Positions 38,071-47,242 of a stretch of DNA of 64,000 nucleotides are shown here, one piece after another (position 1 is the first letter of the stretch; every line of letters begins with the position of its first letter). The DNA is taken from NCBI RefSeq assembly GCF_900631945.1, contig NZ_UZWE01000019.1, positions 1 to 64,000 of the forward strand, given 5' to 3'. The notes beneath the pieces were generated by a model. That model saw only the letters and a program-made list of their open reading frames with translations, did no database searches and had not been told where the DNA came from. Both the position numbers and the translations under genes were made by a program. This stretch comes from Paracoccus haematequi (GTDB taxonomy: Bacteria; Pseudomonadota; Alphaproteobacteria; Rhodobacterales; Rhodobacteraceae).

Positions 38071-38727
38071 ATGTCCCTGCGTATCAACGACATCGCCCCC
38101 GATTTCACCGCCCCCTCGACCGAGGGCGAGATCCGCTTTCACGACTGGCTGGACGGAAGCTATGCGATCCTCTTCAGCCATCCGCGTGATTTCACGCCGG
38201 TCTGCACGACCGAATTCGGCGCCGTGGCCCGGCTGGTCCCGGAATTCGAAAAGCGCGGCACCAAGGTTCTGGGCGTCTCGGTCGATTCGGTCGAGGATCA
38301 CGGCAAATGGAAGCGCGACATCGAACAGGTTGCGGGTGTCCCGGCGAATTTCGCGATCATCGACGACCGCGACCTGACCGTCGCCAAGGCCTATGACATG
38401 CTGCCGGCCGAATATTATCTGCCGAACGAAGGCCGCACCCCGGCCCATTCGGCTACCGTGCGCAGCGTGTTCATCATCGGTCCCGACAAGAAGATCCGCC
38501 TGACGCTGACCTATCCGATGTCCATCGGCCGCAACTTCGCCGAGATCCTGCGCGCGCTGGACGCGGTGCGCAAGACCGACGGCGTGCCCATCGCGACCCC
38601 CGCCGACTGGCAGCCGGGTCAGGACGTGATCGTGGCCCTGTCGCTGGACGACAAAGCGGCCGAGGAGAAATACGGCCCGCTGGACATCAAGCTGCCCTAT
38701 CTGCGCTTTGCCAAGGATCCTGCCTGA
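38071..38727 (+). CDS. 1-Cys peroxiredoxin (Prx6 type)
   Basis: 218 residues. The peroxidatic Cys is in HPRDFTPVCTTEFG (about residue 45), preceded by the usual helix; the Prx6-specific C-terminal domain has AHSATVRSVFIIGPDKKIRLTLTYPMSIGRNF and VATPADWQPGQDVIVALSLDD in pattern. There is no resolving Cys, so an external thiol reduces it. It detoxifies H2O2 and organic peroxides in the cytoplasm. A gaaagg-like site precedes the ATG. Confidence 0.95.
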   Translation: MSLRINDIAPDFTAPSTEGEIRFHDWLDGSYAILFSHPRDFTPVCTTEFGAVARLVPEFEKRGTKVLGVSVDSVEDHGKWKRDIEQVAGVPANFAIIDDRDLTVAKAYDMLPAEYYLPNEGRTPAHSATVRSVFIIGPDKKIRLTLTYPMSIGRNFAEILRALDAVRKTDGVPIATPADWQPGQDVIVALSLDDKAAEEKYGPLDIKLPYLRFAKDPA

Positions 38728-39525
38728 TCAGGACCGGGGGGGCGCGGCGTCGCCCGCGGCCTTCCCCCGCCGCGCCAGATCGCGCTTGTGCCGCCAAGCG
38801 ATCCACTTGTTCACGATCTGGCGGCGCTGCTTGATCAACCCGTAAAGCGGGTGGCGACCCTGGGCGGATCGCTTGCCAGACCCGCCTTCGATGACGCTTT
38901 CCGCGCCCGTCGTCGTGACCAGCGGGGGCCAGACTGACAGGCCCCGATCGCTGCGCGTCAGCCAGTGCCGGAAATGGTTGTCCACGCCGCGCGTGATGCG
39001 GTCATGCGTTTGCACAAAGCTTTCCGCCCCCTGCCGCGACCAGATCAGCGCGGTGGCGGTCATGGGAAAGTAATGGGCACGGGTCAGGTCGTAACGGCGC
39101 CCGGCTGCGCTGAACTCCATAATCGGCGTATAGATCTTGTGCTGGGGGGAACCGAGGTTCACCAGATCCCAGTTCCGATGTTCGTCCAGCCAGTCCAGAA
39201 CGATGCGCAGCCCCTCGGCAAAGCCGGGGTTCAGTTGCATATCGTCCTCGAACACCAGCCCGCAGGGGGCGCCGCTCTCCAGAAAGCGGCGCGCGCAGTC
39301 GAGATGGCTGAGATAGCAACCGATCTCGCCCCCGCGCAGCGGACGGCCCATATAAGCCATCGCACCGGCGGCATCGTATTCGGGGAACTCCTCCACCCGC
39401 AGCGCCCTGCCGTCGAATGCGGGGACGCGCTCAAAGGGTATGCCCGCATCGTCCAGTTGGCGCTTGGCCGACCGAAGCCGGTCGTCCGAACCGTCCAGGT
39501 TGATGAGATAGACGGGATGCTGCAT
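38728..39525 (-). CDS. Glycosyltransferase family 25 (LPS biosynthesis type), first copy
   Basis: 265 residues. PVYLINLDGSDDRLRSAKRQL start, PAFDGR, GGEIGCYLSHLDCARRFLES and GLVFEDDMQLNPGF (DD metal site) are GT25/Glyco_transf_25 signatures, as in LPS galactosyltransferases. The C-terminus is basic and may lie at the membrane. Start chosen at MQHPVYL. It is the last gene of a four-gene minus-strand glycan block. Confidence 0.88.
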   Translation of the reverse strand: MQHPVYLINLDGSDDRLRSAKRQLDDAGIPFERVPAFDGRALRVEEFPEYDAAGAMAYMGRPLRGGEIGCYLSHLDCARRFLESGAPCGLVFEDDMQLNPGFAEGLRIVLDWLDEHRNWDLVNLGSPQHKIYTPIMEFSAAGRRYDLTRAHYFPMTATALIWSRQGAESFVQTHDRITRGVDNHFRHWLTRSDRGLSVWPPLVTTTGAESVIEGGSGKRSAQGRHPLYGLIKQRRQIVNKWIAWRHKRDLARRGKAAGDAAPPRS

Positions 39526-39569
39526 CGATGGCCTCGCAGCCTGTTTCTGAAAAGGTGATGAGGGGGGTG

Positions 39570-40325
39570 TCAAGACGCGTCCGGGTCGTCGTTCCACCAG
39601 CCCGTGCGGTCGCGATGGTGCAGCGCGCGCAGCCGGGCAAAGGCGGTATCGTTCACCTGCATCCGGTCATAAACCGTCCTCAGGATCATCCCTGCGGACC
39701 CGGCGGCGAAGAAAGGTTCCAGCCGCCAATACAGGTTGCGCAACGTGTCATCCGTGCCGACGGTAAAGACCGAGGTTCCTTCGAACAGCGGAACCAGTTC
39801 GGTTTGCAGCCTTTCGATCCTGTCGGGTAAGGGCTTCAGCGATTCGGCACCATGGATATAGCGATCGGATTCGCCGATCTTCACGGTATTGCCCAGCAGG
39901 GACGCCATCATCCCGATCGCGCGATCCTGCGGATCCGGGTCGTGTTCCGCGAAGGTGTCGGCTGCCGAAATCAGCCAGCGCAGGTTCAGGTGACCGCACA
40001 GGAACTCCGCCTCTTGCGCCCACAGCGCATGGAACCTGGCCAGGCTTTCCGGCAGCCGCACCTCGCGCCGGATCAGGACGATCAGGGTGGCGTGGTGCAG
40101 CAGCAGTTCGGATTGGCCGGAAAACTCGAACCGCAAATTCGCCAGATGCCGGTCCAGCGACTTGTCCGAACCGCGCGTCTGCACCGCCTCGCCCGCCGCG
40201 ACGATCCGGTCCCGCATCGCGGCCAGATCGGGATCGGCAACGACATGCCGCCGCGCGCCCCAGCGTTTGCGGTGTTGATTGAGCGAGAAGAACCGCTCGA
40301 TCCTGGATTTCTTGCGCCTGACCAT
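39570..40325 (-). CDS. Unknown protein in glycan gene block
   Basis: 251 residues; I do not recognise the family. It has a very basic start (VRRKKSRIERFFSLNQHRKRWGARR), no signal peptide or clear membrane helix, and helical, charged middle regions such as SLARFHALWAQEAEFLCGHL. Aromatic residues cluster at the end (HHRDRTGWWNDD). It lies 1 bp from the GT-A gene upstream and 44 bp from GT25 downstream, all on one strand, so a role in the same glycan pathway is inferred, perhaps as a transferase or accessory factor. Start chosen at MVRRKK. Confidence 0.7.
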   Translation of the reverse strand: MVRRKKSRIERFFSLNQHRKRWGARRHVVADPDLAAMRDRIVAAGEAVQTRGSDKSLDRHLANLRFEFSGQSELLLHHATLIVLIRREVRLPESLARFHALWAQEAEFLCGHLNLRWLISAADTFAEHDPDPQDRAIGMMASLLGNTVKIGESDRYIHGAESLKPLPDRIERLQTELVPLFEGTSVFTVGTDDTLRNLYWRLEPFFAAGSAGMILRTVYDRMQVNDTAFARLRALHHRDRTGWWNDDPDAS

Positions 40326-40326
40326 G

Positions 40327-41223
40327 TCAGGCCCGCCGCGCCACGACCGCTTCCAGGCGCGGATCGAAGCTGAAATCATAGCCCTTAAGCGCGGCGCGAT
40401 AGCCCGCGCTCAGATCGTCGGTGCCGATCTCGTCCCTGTGCCGGGCTGAGGCGTTCACATAGGCCTTGAGCTGGCGCGAGGCCTGCTTCTGGTCGATGAA
40501 AGGCCGGATCTTGCGGCCCGACGGGTAATGGAGGATCCGGTCCCGCAGGTCGCGGATCCAGGGACGCGGCGTCCGGGATATGCCGCTGTTCAGCCACTGG
40601 CTTGCCAGGTCCGTGTCGCGGGCGGTGCGGAACCAGGCCAGGCTGAACAGCACCTGGTCCCAGACATGCGGGTATTCGTCGCAAAGCCGCACCCATTCGG
40701 CCAGCAGCCTGCCCACCGCCGGGGATGTATTGAGATAAATCAAATAGGAAATGTCTTCCCAGCCTTGGCGGCGCACAAAGGCCACGTCGAAGGGATTGCC
40801 CATCAGGAAGGCGGGCGGGCGCAGGATCGCGGCATCGGCGTCGATCCAGCAGACTGGACGCCCGCTGTCCTGCCAGGCCGCCTGGATCACCCGCGCCTTC
40901 AGCCCGGTATTGGCGACCCATGACCCGCGAGAGGCCACCGGCTGGATCCGGTGCGGCAGATGGTGGTGGTCCAGCGAGGCGCGCAGGTCGGCGGCCAGTC
41001 CTTCGTAAGGCGTGTCGGTGGTGTAGTAGGACACGAACAGCGGCGGTTCGCCCTGCGGGGTTTCGTAAAGCGCGATTTCGCCGCGCAGATCGGCCGTGCA
41101 GGCCAGATCGACGGCGCCGGGGCGGCGCAGATGCGCGACGATCCTGCCCTGCGGATCGGCCAGGGCCTGGGGCGGCGGGCGGAAGGACAGGCCCGCCCGG
41201 GCGATATAGTCTGAAGGAGTCAT
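40327..41223 (-). CDS. Putative nucleotide-sugar glycosyltransferase (GT-A, DxD)
   Basis: 298 residues. PLFVSYYTTDTPYEGLAADL, then PVCWIDADAAILRPPAFL with a DAD metal-binding motif, FVRRQGWEDISYLIYLNTSP and YPHVWDQVLFSLAW, resembling the Nucleotid_trans/GT-A group. Donor and acceptor are unknown. The start ATG overlaps nothing but lies 1 bp from the stop of the upstream GT25 gene. The family fit rests on the overall pattern and the DxD only. Confidence 0.65.
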   Translation of the reverse strand: MTPSDYIARAGLSFRPPPQALADPQGRIVAHLRRPGAVDLACTADLRGEIALYETPQGEPPLFVSYYTTDTPYEGLAADLRASLDHHHLPHRIQPVASRGSWVANTGLKARVIQAAWQDSGRPVCWIDADAAILRPPAFLMGNPFDVAFVRRQGWEDISYLIYLNTSPAVGRLLAEWVRLCDEYPHVWDQVLFSLAWFRTARDTDLASQWLNSGISRTPRPWIRDLRDRILHYPSGRKIRPFIDQKQASRQLKAYVNASARHRDEIGTDDLSAGYRAALKGYDFSFDPRLEAVVARRA

Positions 41224-41224
41224 T

Positions 41225-41974
41225 TCAAGAATCCACACGCCGCGCCAGCCTGCGCCGAACAAGCCCGCGGTAATAACTCGCCTTGAAAAACCGTGCGGGG
41301 TTCTTTCTTTCGCGTGTCTGCTGCATCTCGGCAAAGGCCCGATCCTGTTCAAGATGCGAAGGCCCCTGCCCCGGAGCGGCATGATGCACGACGCGCGGCG
41401 ATACCAGCCAAGCGCGCAGGTCATACAAATCCACTGGCCAGTCGGAAACACAGGTGACCGGGGTTGTCGCGCGCAAGAGGTCATGCGCCGCATTCCGGGA
41501 CACCGAATAACCGGTGCACCCCGATGCCCGCCGCGTCGGACGATACATCATCCACCGCCCCGCCTTTTTTCGCTGCCAGGGCAAGGCGCGCCCCGAGTAA
41601 TGATACAGCAAGGTCAGGGTATCCGTCCTGTAATGACCCGCCCGAAGAAAGTCAGGGAAATCCCCTGTCAGGATCGCATCATCCTCAAGCACGATTGCCC
41701 CGGCAAGTCCCTCGTCAACAATGGTCTTGTAGATTTGCCGGTGCGACAGGGCGCAGGCGAATTCCGCATCCGTCATCGGGCGCTTCAGCCGGTTCCGGGC
41801 GGCGTCCCGGTCTATCAACGGCAGATATTCGGCAGGCAGACCCCGCCGCCCATCGACGCCGAAAACCAGGCGCCACAGCAGGCCCAGTTCCGCAAGACGG
41901 TCCAGCAGGGGCCGGCGGCGCGCCTCGTCGCCCTCCAGCGTCAGAATGAGGATCGGCCAGTCCGTCTGCACCAT
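41225..41974 (-). CDS. Glycosyltransferase family 25, second copy
   Basis: 249 residues. WPILILTLEGDEARRRPLLDRL start, FGVDGRRGLP, DAEFACALSHRQIYKTIVDE and GAIVLEDDAILTGDFPDFL are GT25 signatures; its C-terminal RFFKASYYRGLVRRRL is basic. It is diverged from the copy at 38728. First gene of the four-gene glycan block, starting 26 bp after the pnp terminator. The frame could begin at 42013, inside that terminator, so the later ATG is preferred. Confidence 0.85.
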   Translation of the reverse strand: MVQTDWPILILTLEGDEARRRPLLDRLAELGLLWRLVFGVDGRRGLPAEYLPLIDRDAARNRLKRPMTDAEFACALSHRQIYKTIVDEGLAGAIVLEDDAILTGDFPDFLRAGHYRTDTLTLLYHYSGRALPWQRKKAGRWMMYRPTRRASGCTGYSVSRNAAHDLLRATTPVTCVSDWPVDLYDLRAWLVSPRVVHHAAPGQGPSHLEQDRAFAEMQQTRERKNPARFFKASYYRGLVRRRLARRVDS

Positions 41975-41999
41975 GACACCCCGTCGCGGCAAGCATGAA

Positions 42000-42024
42000 A
42001 AGGCCCCGAACATGCCGGGGCCTT
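42000..42024 (-). terminator. Rho-independent terminator of pnp
   Basis: Stem aaggccccg/cggggcctt (9 bp) with a 7-base loop, followed on the minus strand by a tttt run. It lies 17 bp after the pnp stop and before the next gene's start. Confidence 0.75.
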
Positions 42025-42041
42025 CCGATGTCGTCGAACTA

Positions 42042-44186
42042 TCAGCCCTCGGCCGGTTCTTCCTTGGTCTCGGTGATCTCCTGCCCGGTTTCCTGGTCGA
42101 CCATCTTCATGCCCAGCCGGACCTTGCCGCGGTCGTCGAAGCCCAACAGCTTTACCTTGACCTCCTGGCCTTCCTTCAGCAGCTCGTTCGGGTGGTTCAG
42201 GCGCTTGTTCGCGATCTGGGACACATGGACCAGGCCGTCGCGCTTGCCGAAGAAGTTCACGAAGGCGCCGAAATCGACCAGCTTGACGACCTTGCCGGTA
42301 TAGATCCGGCCTTCTTCGGGTTCGGCCACGATCGAATAGATCATGTCATAGGCCTTCTTGATCGAATCGGCATTGGCCGAGGCGATCTTGATGGTGCCGT
42401 CGTCGTTGATGTCGACCTTGGCACCCGAAACCTCGACGATCTCGCGGATGACCTTGCCGCCGGACCCGATCACTTCGCGGATCTTGTCGGTCGGGATCTG
42501 CATCGTCTCGATCCGGGGGGCGTGGGCCGAAAATTCGCGGCGGCCTTCGGTCAGGGCCTTGGCCATTTCGCCCAGGATGTGCAGACGCCCTTCCTTGGCC
42601 TGCGCCAGGGCCTGTTCCATGATGGCAGGCGTGATGCCCGCGACCTTGATGTCCATCTGCAACGAGGTAATGCCCTCGGCGGTGCCGGCGACCTTGAAGT
42701 CCATGTCGCCCAGGTGATCCTCATCCCCCAGGATGTCGGTCAGGACCGCATAGCGGCCGTCGTCTTCCAGGATCAGGCCCATCGCCACCCCGGCGACCGG
42801 CGCCTTCAGCGGCACGCCCGCGTCCATCATCGCCAGCGACCCGCCGCAGACCGACGCCATCGAGGACGAGCCGTTCGATTCGGTGATCTCGGACACGACG
42901 CGGATGGTATAGGGGAAGTCGGTCGGCGCGGGCAGCACGGCTTGCAGCGCGCGCCAGGCCAGCTTGCCGTGGCCGATCTCGCGGCGGCCGGGGGAACCGA
43001 CGCGGCCGACCTCGCCCACCGAATAGGGCGGGAAGTTGTAGTGCAGCAGGAAGTTGCTGCGGCTGTTGCCGTGCAGCGCGTCGATGATCTGCTCGTCGTC
43101 GCCGGTGCCCAGCGTGGTCACCACCAGGGCCTGCGTTTCGCCACGGGTGAACAGGGCCGAGCCGTGGGTGCGCGGCAGGATGCCGACTTCGCTGTCGATG
43201 GCGCGCACGGTGCGGTTGTCGCGGCCGTCGATGCGGGCGCCGCCATTGATCACGTCGCCGCGCAGGATGCCCGATTCCAGCTTCTTCAGCGCCGAACCCA
43301 GGTTCGGGTCGGCCAGTTCCTCCTCGGACAGACCGGCCTTGACGGCGGCTTTCGCGGCTTCGATGGCGTCGTGACGCTCGCCCTTGTCGCGGATGGCATA
43401 GGCGGCGCGCATCCCGGCTTCGCCCAGCGATTTCACGCGGGCATACAGCGCGCTGTAATCGGGCGACTGGAAGTTGAAGGGCTCTTTCGCGGCAGCCTCG
43501 GCCAGATCGATGATCAGGTCGATCACCGGCTGCATCTGCTCGTGGCCGAACTTCACGGCGCCCAGCATTTCCTCTTCCGACAGCTCATAGGCCTCGGACT
43601 CGACCATCATCACGGCGTCCTTGGTCCCGGCGACGACCAGATCCAGCCGCTGTTCCGGGTTGGCGCGCAGGTTGTCCATGTCCTGAACCTCGGGGTTCAG
43701 CACATACTGGCCATTGGCGAAACCGACGCGGGCGGCGCCGATCGGACCCATGAAGGGCACGCCCGACAGGGTCAGCGCCGCCGAGGCCGCGATCATCGCC
43801 ACGATGTCGGGATCGTTCACCAGGTCGTGCGACAGGACCGTGCACATCACCAAGACTTCGTTCTTGAAGCCCGGCGCGAACAGCGGGCGGCAGGGCCGGT
43901 CGATCAGGCGCGCGGTCAGCGTTTCCTTTTCCGAGGGGCGCGCCTCGCGCTTGAAGAAGCCGCCGGGGATCTTGCCCGCGGCATAGTATTTTTCCTGATA
44001 GTGAACCGTCAGCGGGAAGAAATCCTGCCCGGGCTTCGGTTCTTTCGCGAAGGTCACGTTGGCCATGACGCTGGTCTCGCCCAGGGTGGCGATGACCGTG
44101 CCGTCGGCCTGACGGGCAACCTTGCCCGTTTCCAGCGTGAGCGTTTCCTGGCCCCACTGAATGGATTTCTTCACTTCATCAAACAT
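42042..44186 (-). CDS. pnp: Polyribonucleotide nucleotidyltransferase (PNPase)
   Basis: 714 residues, full length. Two RNase PH-like cores (first [15 protein letters not shown], second [18 protein letters not shown]), the phosphate-binding [19 protein letters not shown], then KH domain ([15 protein letters not shown]) near residues 552-614 and S1 domain ([18 protein letters not shown]) near 624-692. It degrades RNA 3' to 5' with phosphate and joins the degradosome. Start ATG follows agaggaaatcag. The 268-bp 5' region could host the RNase III autoregulation known in E. coli. rpsO is not directly upstream; an unknown gene intervenes. Confidence 0.97.
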   Translation of the reverse strand: MFDEVKKSIQWGQETLTLETGKVARQADGTVIATLGETSVMANVTFAKEPKPGQDFFPLTVHYQEKYYAAGKIPGGFFKREARPSEKETLTARLIDRPCRPLFAPGFKNEVLVMCTVLSHDLVNDPDIVAMIAASAALTLSGVPFMGPIGAARVGFANGQYVLNPEVQDMDNLRANPEQRLDLVVAGTKDAVMMVESEAYELSEEEMLGAVKFGHEQMQPVIDLIIDLAEAAAKEPFNFQSPDYSALYARVKSLGEAGMRAAYAIRDKGERHDAIEAAKAAVKAGLSEEELADPNLGSALKKLESGILRGDVINGGARIDGRDNRTVRAIDSEVGILPRTHGSALFTRGETQALVVTTLGTGDDEQIIDALHGNSRSNFLLHYNFPPYSVGEVGRVGSPGRREIGHGKLAWRALQAVLPAPTDFPYTIRVVSEITESNGSSSMASVCGGSLAMMDAGVPLKAPVAGVAMGLILEDDGRYAVLTDILGDEDHLGDMDFKVAGTAEGITSLQMDIKVAGITPAIMEQALAQAKEGRLHILGEMAKALTEGRREFSAHAPRIETMQIPTDKIREVIGSGGKVIREIVEVSGAKVDINDDGTIKIASANADSIKKAYDMIYSIVAEPEEGRIYTGKVVKLVDFGAFVNFFGKRDGLVHVSQIANKRLNHPNELLKEGQEVKVKLLGFDDRGKVRLGMKMVDQETGQEITETKEEPAEG

Positions 44187-44454
44187 CTGATTTCCTCTGG
44201 GCCGCGCCAGCCCTCTGGTTCGCGCCCGTGTCATATGGCGGCCCCATTGCCGCCGCCCCTATCCTTTGCATGTGCCCCAGGGCATGGGCGTCACGTCACA
44301 GATGGCGGGGCCTTACAGGAAAACAGGGGGTTTGGGAAGTGGCCAGACCGGCCCGGCGCCGGATGCCCGCCCAGGCGCGGGGCGCGGCACAGGCCGGTCG
44401 CCGAAGACAGCGCCCGCAGCCGGGGCCGCGGGCGCGTTCCGTGCGGACCAAGCG

Positions 44455-45093
44455 TTACGCGGCCCCCCGCTGGCTTGCCGGAGCGGCCTGGACGCTGGGC
44501 TGCGCGGCGGCATGTTCGGCCACTTCCTTCTGGGCCGGGTCGGCCTTGGGCGTGACCTTCAGGGTATCGACCAGGTTCAGCAGCTGTTCGCGCTCCATCC
44601 CGCGAATGGCCCAGGCGCGGGCGCGATCCTCCTCGGTCGGGTCGGCGGTCTCGGCGGGTTGGTCGGCGGCTGTTTCAGACACGGACGCCAGGGGTTCGGT
44701 CGTTGCAGGAACCGAAGCCGCCGCCGGGCGGAACGCCCAGCCCGACCCAGGTGCCGGTGCCGTCGCAGCGGCCGAGGCTTGGGCCGCTGGGGCCTGCGGG
44801 GCCGTGGATTGGGTCGCGGCGGAAGCCTCGACCAGTTGCAACGCCTTGTCAGAAAGGTCGAACTTGACGCCCTCGGTCTGCGCCACGGCGGGGCTTGACT
44901 GCGAGGCCGACGCCACCGGCGGCGTTTCTGCGGCCTGCTGGACCGCCTGCTGGGACGCGGCGGCGGCCTGGACCACGGCCACGGTCGATGTCGTTGTGGC
45001 GGGGGTCGGCGTCGAGGCGGGCGCAGGCGTTGCCGCTGGGATCGCCAGGTTCAGAAGGGGCTTCAAGATCGGGTTCAGAATACCAAGTACCAT
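44455..45093 (-). CDS. Ala/Pro-rich unknown protein between rpsO and pnp
   Basis: 212 residues; family not recognised. It begins with an amphipathic or membrane-associated stretch (VLGILNPILKPLLNLAIPA), continues as low-complexity Ala/Pro/Thr/Gln, has a short ordered segment (EGVKFDLSDKALQLVEA) and another (EEDRARAWAIRGMEREQLLNLVDTLKV) near the end. No signal peptidase site. A gaggaa site precedes the ATG by 7 bp, which supports translation. Inserted between two normally adjacent genes. Function unknown. Confidence 0.6.
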   Translation of the reverse strand: MVLGILNPILKPLLNLAIPAATPAPASTPTPATTTSTVAVVQAAAASQQAVQQAAETPPVASASQSSPAVAQTEGVKFDLSDKALQLVEASAATQSTAPQAPAAQASAAATAPAPGSGWAFRPAAASVPATTEPLASVSETAADQPAETADPTEEDRARAWAIRGMEREQLLNLVDTLKVTPKADPAQKEVAEHAAAQPSVQAAPASQRGAA

Positions 45094-45212
45094 GTCCGCG
45101 GTTCCTCGTTGATAACGCCCCGATTTTAGAGGCGGACGACCGGGAATCCACGAAATAGCCCTTTGAATTTTAACGAAACGTTAGCCAGTTCGCGGGGCCC
45201 TGAAATGCAAGA

Positions 45213-45235
45213 CGCCCGCGACGGGATCGCGGGCG
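45213..45235 (-). terminator. Terminator hairpin after rpsO
   Basis: Stem cgcccgcga/tcgcgggcg (9 bp, 5-base loop) 24 bp downstream of the rpsO stop, followed on the minus strand by tcttgcattt, a weak T-rich tail. It probably attenuates rather than fully stops transcription toward the next gene. Confidence 0.55.
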
Positions 45236-45259
45236 CCTGCTTGTCCGGTCGGGCTGCGA

Positions 45260-45529
45260 TCAGCGGCGCAGGCCCAGCTTGCCGATCAGGTCGGTATAGC
45301 GGGCTTCGTCCTTCTTCTTCAGATAGTCCAGCAGCTTGCGGCGCTGCGCGACCATCATCAGCAGACCACGGCGCGAGTGGTTGTCTTTCTTGTGGGTCTT
45401 GAAATGCTCGGTCAGGGTGGCAATGCGCGAGGACAGGATCGCGACCTGCACCTCGGGCGAGCCGGTGTCGCCGGCGGCGGTGCCGAATTCCTTGATGACG
45501 CGGGCTTTTTCTTCAACGGTGATCGACAT
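45260..45529 (-). CDS. rpsO: 30S ribosomal protein S15
   Basis: 89 residues, exact family length: [60 protein letters not shown] and [12 protein letters not shown] at the end. It binds the 16S central domain early in assembly. ggagac site upstream. Normally followed directly by pnp. Confidence 0.98.
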   Translation of the reverse strand: MSITVEEKARVIKEFGTAAGDTGSPEVQVAILSSRIATLTEHFKTHKKDNHSRRGLLMMVAQRRKLLDYLKKKDEARYTDLIGKLGLRR

Positions 45530-45664
45530 CGGGGTCTCCTTTTCGGAACAGGGTTATGGCGCAGGCCGGGATGTCGTCCAGCACTGGCCCGTGGAGGGTC
45601 CGCCCGAAGCATCGGGCCGGATGCGCGCCCATACAGGGAAAGCGCGGCCAAGGAAAGGGGCAAG

Positions 45665-46639
45665 TTACCCCGGAAGCCTGACGATCACGATATCCGCGAC
45701 GGCCAGGCCACCGCCATGCAGCATCCGGGCGATCGGAGCGCCGTTCACCGTCACCAGGACCGTGCCGTCCGGGTCTTCGGTCAGATCGACCCTGGCATCC
45801 CGCGCCAGGCTTTCGGGCAGATGCAGGATGATCTGATCCTCGCGCCCGTCGAAATCGGCGATCACCGGCAGATCGGTGCTGCCGTGCCTGACAACGAAAT
45901 CATCCGCGCCCTGGTTGCCCTCGGCGAAATCGCCAGAACCGGGCATCAGCGTGTCGTCGCCTTCGCCGCCATGCAGCCAAGTGACCTGGGGATCGTCGTC
46001 GCCGGTCAGCAGGTCATCGCCCCGCCCACCGTCCAGATCGTCGCCGCCACCGCCCGAGACCAGCACATCGTCGCCGTCATTGCCCGACAGCCAGTCGTTG
46101 CCCGCGCCCCCGAACAGCGTGTCGCCGCCTTCGCCCCCCAACAGGGTGTCGTCGCCCTCATCCCCCCAGACGATGTCGTCACCGCCCTGCCCTGCCAGCG
46201 AATCATGACCCGCGCCGCCCCGGATCTCATCCGCGCCCGCCGCACCGAAGTCACCGTCGCCCTGGACCCAGTCGTTCCCCGCACCGGCATGGATCGTGTC
46301 GTTGCCGAAGCCGCCCTGGAGGTCGTCGTCGCCATCGCTGCCGTCGATCAGATCGTCGCCCAGCGGCGCGCCCGGCGACGGCGCAATGGGTTCGGACTCG
46401 GGCAAGGCCGGCTCGGGTTCCGGCAAGGGTTCCGCGGGATCCGCAGGGATCGGCCATATGAAGCCGTCGCCGCCCTGTTCGGTCCGGTCCGAACCGACAT
46501 TCCCGACCTCTCCCGGATCGACGGGACCAAGCCTTGGAGCCAGATCGTCGGTGTCGTCATCGTCCCCGTCGCGGCTGCCGGACAGATCCAGGGCCGCCCC
46601 GGCCGCTGCAAGTGCCATCAGACCGGCAAGCACGAACAT
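45665..46639 (-). CDS. Calcium-binding RTX-repeat protein
   Basis: 324 residues. The N-terminus is a short hydrophobic signal/anchor (FVLAGLMALAAAGAAL), then an Asp-rich and Pro/Glu-rich linker to residue 92, then about eight RTX nonapeptides (GGxGxDxLx: GGFGNDTIH, GGAGHDSLA, GGEGGDTLF, GGAGNDWLS, GGEGDDTLM) to residue 240, and a C-terminal beta domain (FVVRHGSTDLPVIADFDGREDQIILHLP) as in secreted M10/hemolysin-like proteins. It binds Ca and is exported or envelope-bound. It lacks a catalytic domain and a type I partner nearby. Upstream is an AT-rich promoter region. Confidence 0.8.
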   Translation of the reverse strand: MFVLAGLMALAAAGAALDLSGSRDGDDDDTDDLAPRLGPVDPGEVGNVGSDRTEQGGDGFIWPIPADPAEPLPEPEPALPESEPIAPSPGAPLGDDLIDGSDGDDDLQGGFGNDTIHAGAGNDWVQGDGDFGAAGADEIRGGAGHDSLAGQGGDDIVWGDEGDDTLLGGEGGDTLFGGAGNDWLSGNDGDDVLVSGGGGDDLDGGRGDDLLTGDDDPQVTWLHGGEGDDTLMPGSGDFAEGNQGADDFVVRHGSTDLPVIADFDGREDQIILHLPESLARDARVDLTEDPDGTVLVTVNGAPIARMLHGGGLAVADIVIVRLPG

Positions 46640-46740
46640 GACACCACCTTAAAGATCGTTACAATCCAATAATACAACCTTGAGGCGGCATTAACCAAAT
46701 GGTTTGTTTAGAAAGGGTTAGCCACGCGACAAATAGATCA
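46640..46740 (-). promoter_or_regulatory. AT-rich promoter region of the RTX gene with dyad
   Basis: This stretch is much more AT-rich than its surroundings. It has a dyad aacca-aa-tggtt at 46693-46704, preceded by tt to give ttaacca, similar to a CtrA half-site (TTAACCAT), and several ttaa and taatac motifs. No clean promoter can be assigned. Confidence 0.35.
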
Positions 46741-46747
46741 CGCGGCA

Positions 46748-46775
46748 AGAAAAAACCCGCCGGAACGGGCGGGTT
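46748..46775 (-). terminator. Terminator of rpmJ
   Basis: Stem aacccgcc/ggcgggtt (8 bp, 6-base loop) followed on the minus strand by tttttt. It lies 30 bp after the rpmJ stop. Confidence 0.75.
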
Positions 46776-46804
46776 CGTTTCGTTTTTCGCGGTGATCGCG
46801 TCGA

Positions 46805-46930
46805 TCAGCCCTGGCGGGCCTTGAAGCGGCGGTTGGTCTTGTTGATCACATAGATGCGGCCCTTGCGGCGGACCACCTGGCAGTCGCGGTGCCGGCTTTT
46901 CAGCGAGCGGAGCGAATTGCGAACCTTCAT
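46805..46930 (-). CDS. rpmJ: 50S ribosomal protein L36
   Basis: 41 residues: [40 protein letters not shown]. This is the longer, zinc-ligand-poor L36 form (the single Cys in HRDCQVV; the usual C-C-C-H set is absent), the only form seen in most alphaproteobacteria. It is too short for most gene finders' default cut-off. gagaaaaa precedes the ATG. Confidence 0.95.
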   Translation of the reverse strand: MKVRNSLRSLKSRHRDCQVVRRKGRIYVINKTNRRFKARQG

Positions 46931-46977
46931 CGGTTTTTCTCCATCACGCGGCTCGCAGCCGCAAGGAAAACGAAAGA

Positions 46978-46997
46978 CCCCCGACGGTTGCCGGGGG
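46978..46997 (-). terminator. Terminator of tRNA-Val
   Basis: Stem cccccg/cggggg with an 8-base loop, followed on the minus strand by tctttcgtttt. It lies 12 bp after the tRNA 3' end and before rpmJ. Confidence 0.6.
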
Positions 46998-47008
46998 CGG
47001 CGAAAACA

Positions 47009-47083
47009 TGGTGGGCGGTACTGGGATCGAACCAGTGGCCACTACGATGTCAACGTAGTGCTCTACCGCTGAGCTAACCGCCC
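47009..47083 (-). tRNA. tRNA-Val (GAC anticodon)
   Basis: 75 nt with the 3' CCA encoded. Acceptor stem GGGCGGT/ACCGCCC, D-loop GCTCAGCGGTAGAGC, anticodon arm CTACG-TTGACAT-CGTAG with GAC at the centre (reads GTC and GTT valine codons), and TPsiC arm with GGTTCGATCCC. All four arms pair. Confidence 0.97.
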
Positions 47084-47242
47084 GTCCTTGGGCCATCCCG
47101 TCCGCTTCCCTTCGGGAAACGTTCCGAACCGCCTTTGGTCCGCGTGTCTATATAGGCCGGCCCTGGGGGTTTCAAGCCCTATCGCAGCAAGAAACTTATC
47201 GTCTATAAAGGTTCGGGAAGAAACCGCCCGCCGGGGTCTGAC

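Noticed and set aside
45900..46300. Regular repeats that could be taken for a CRISPR array
   Set aside because: The period matches 27-bp RTX nonapeptide codons (GGxGxDxLx) in one continuous frame and the units vary. There are no constant 25-35-bp direct repeats or distinct spacers.
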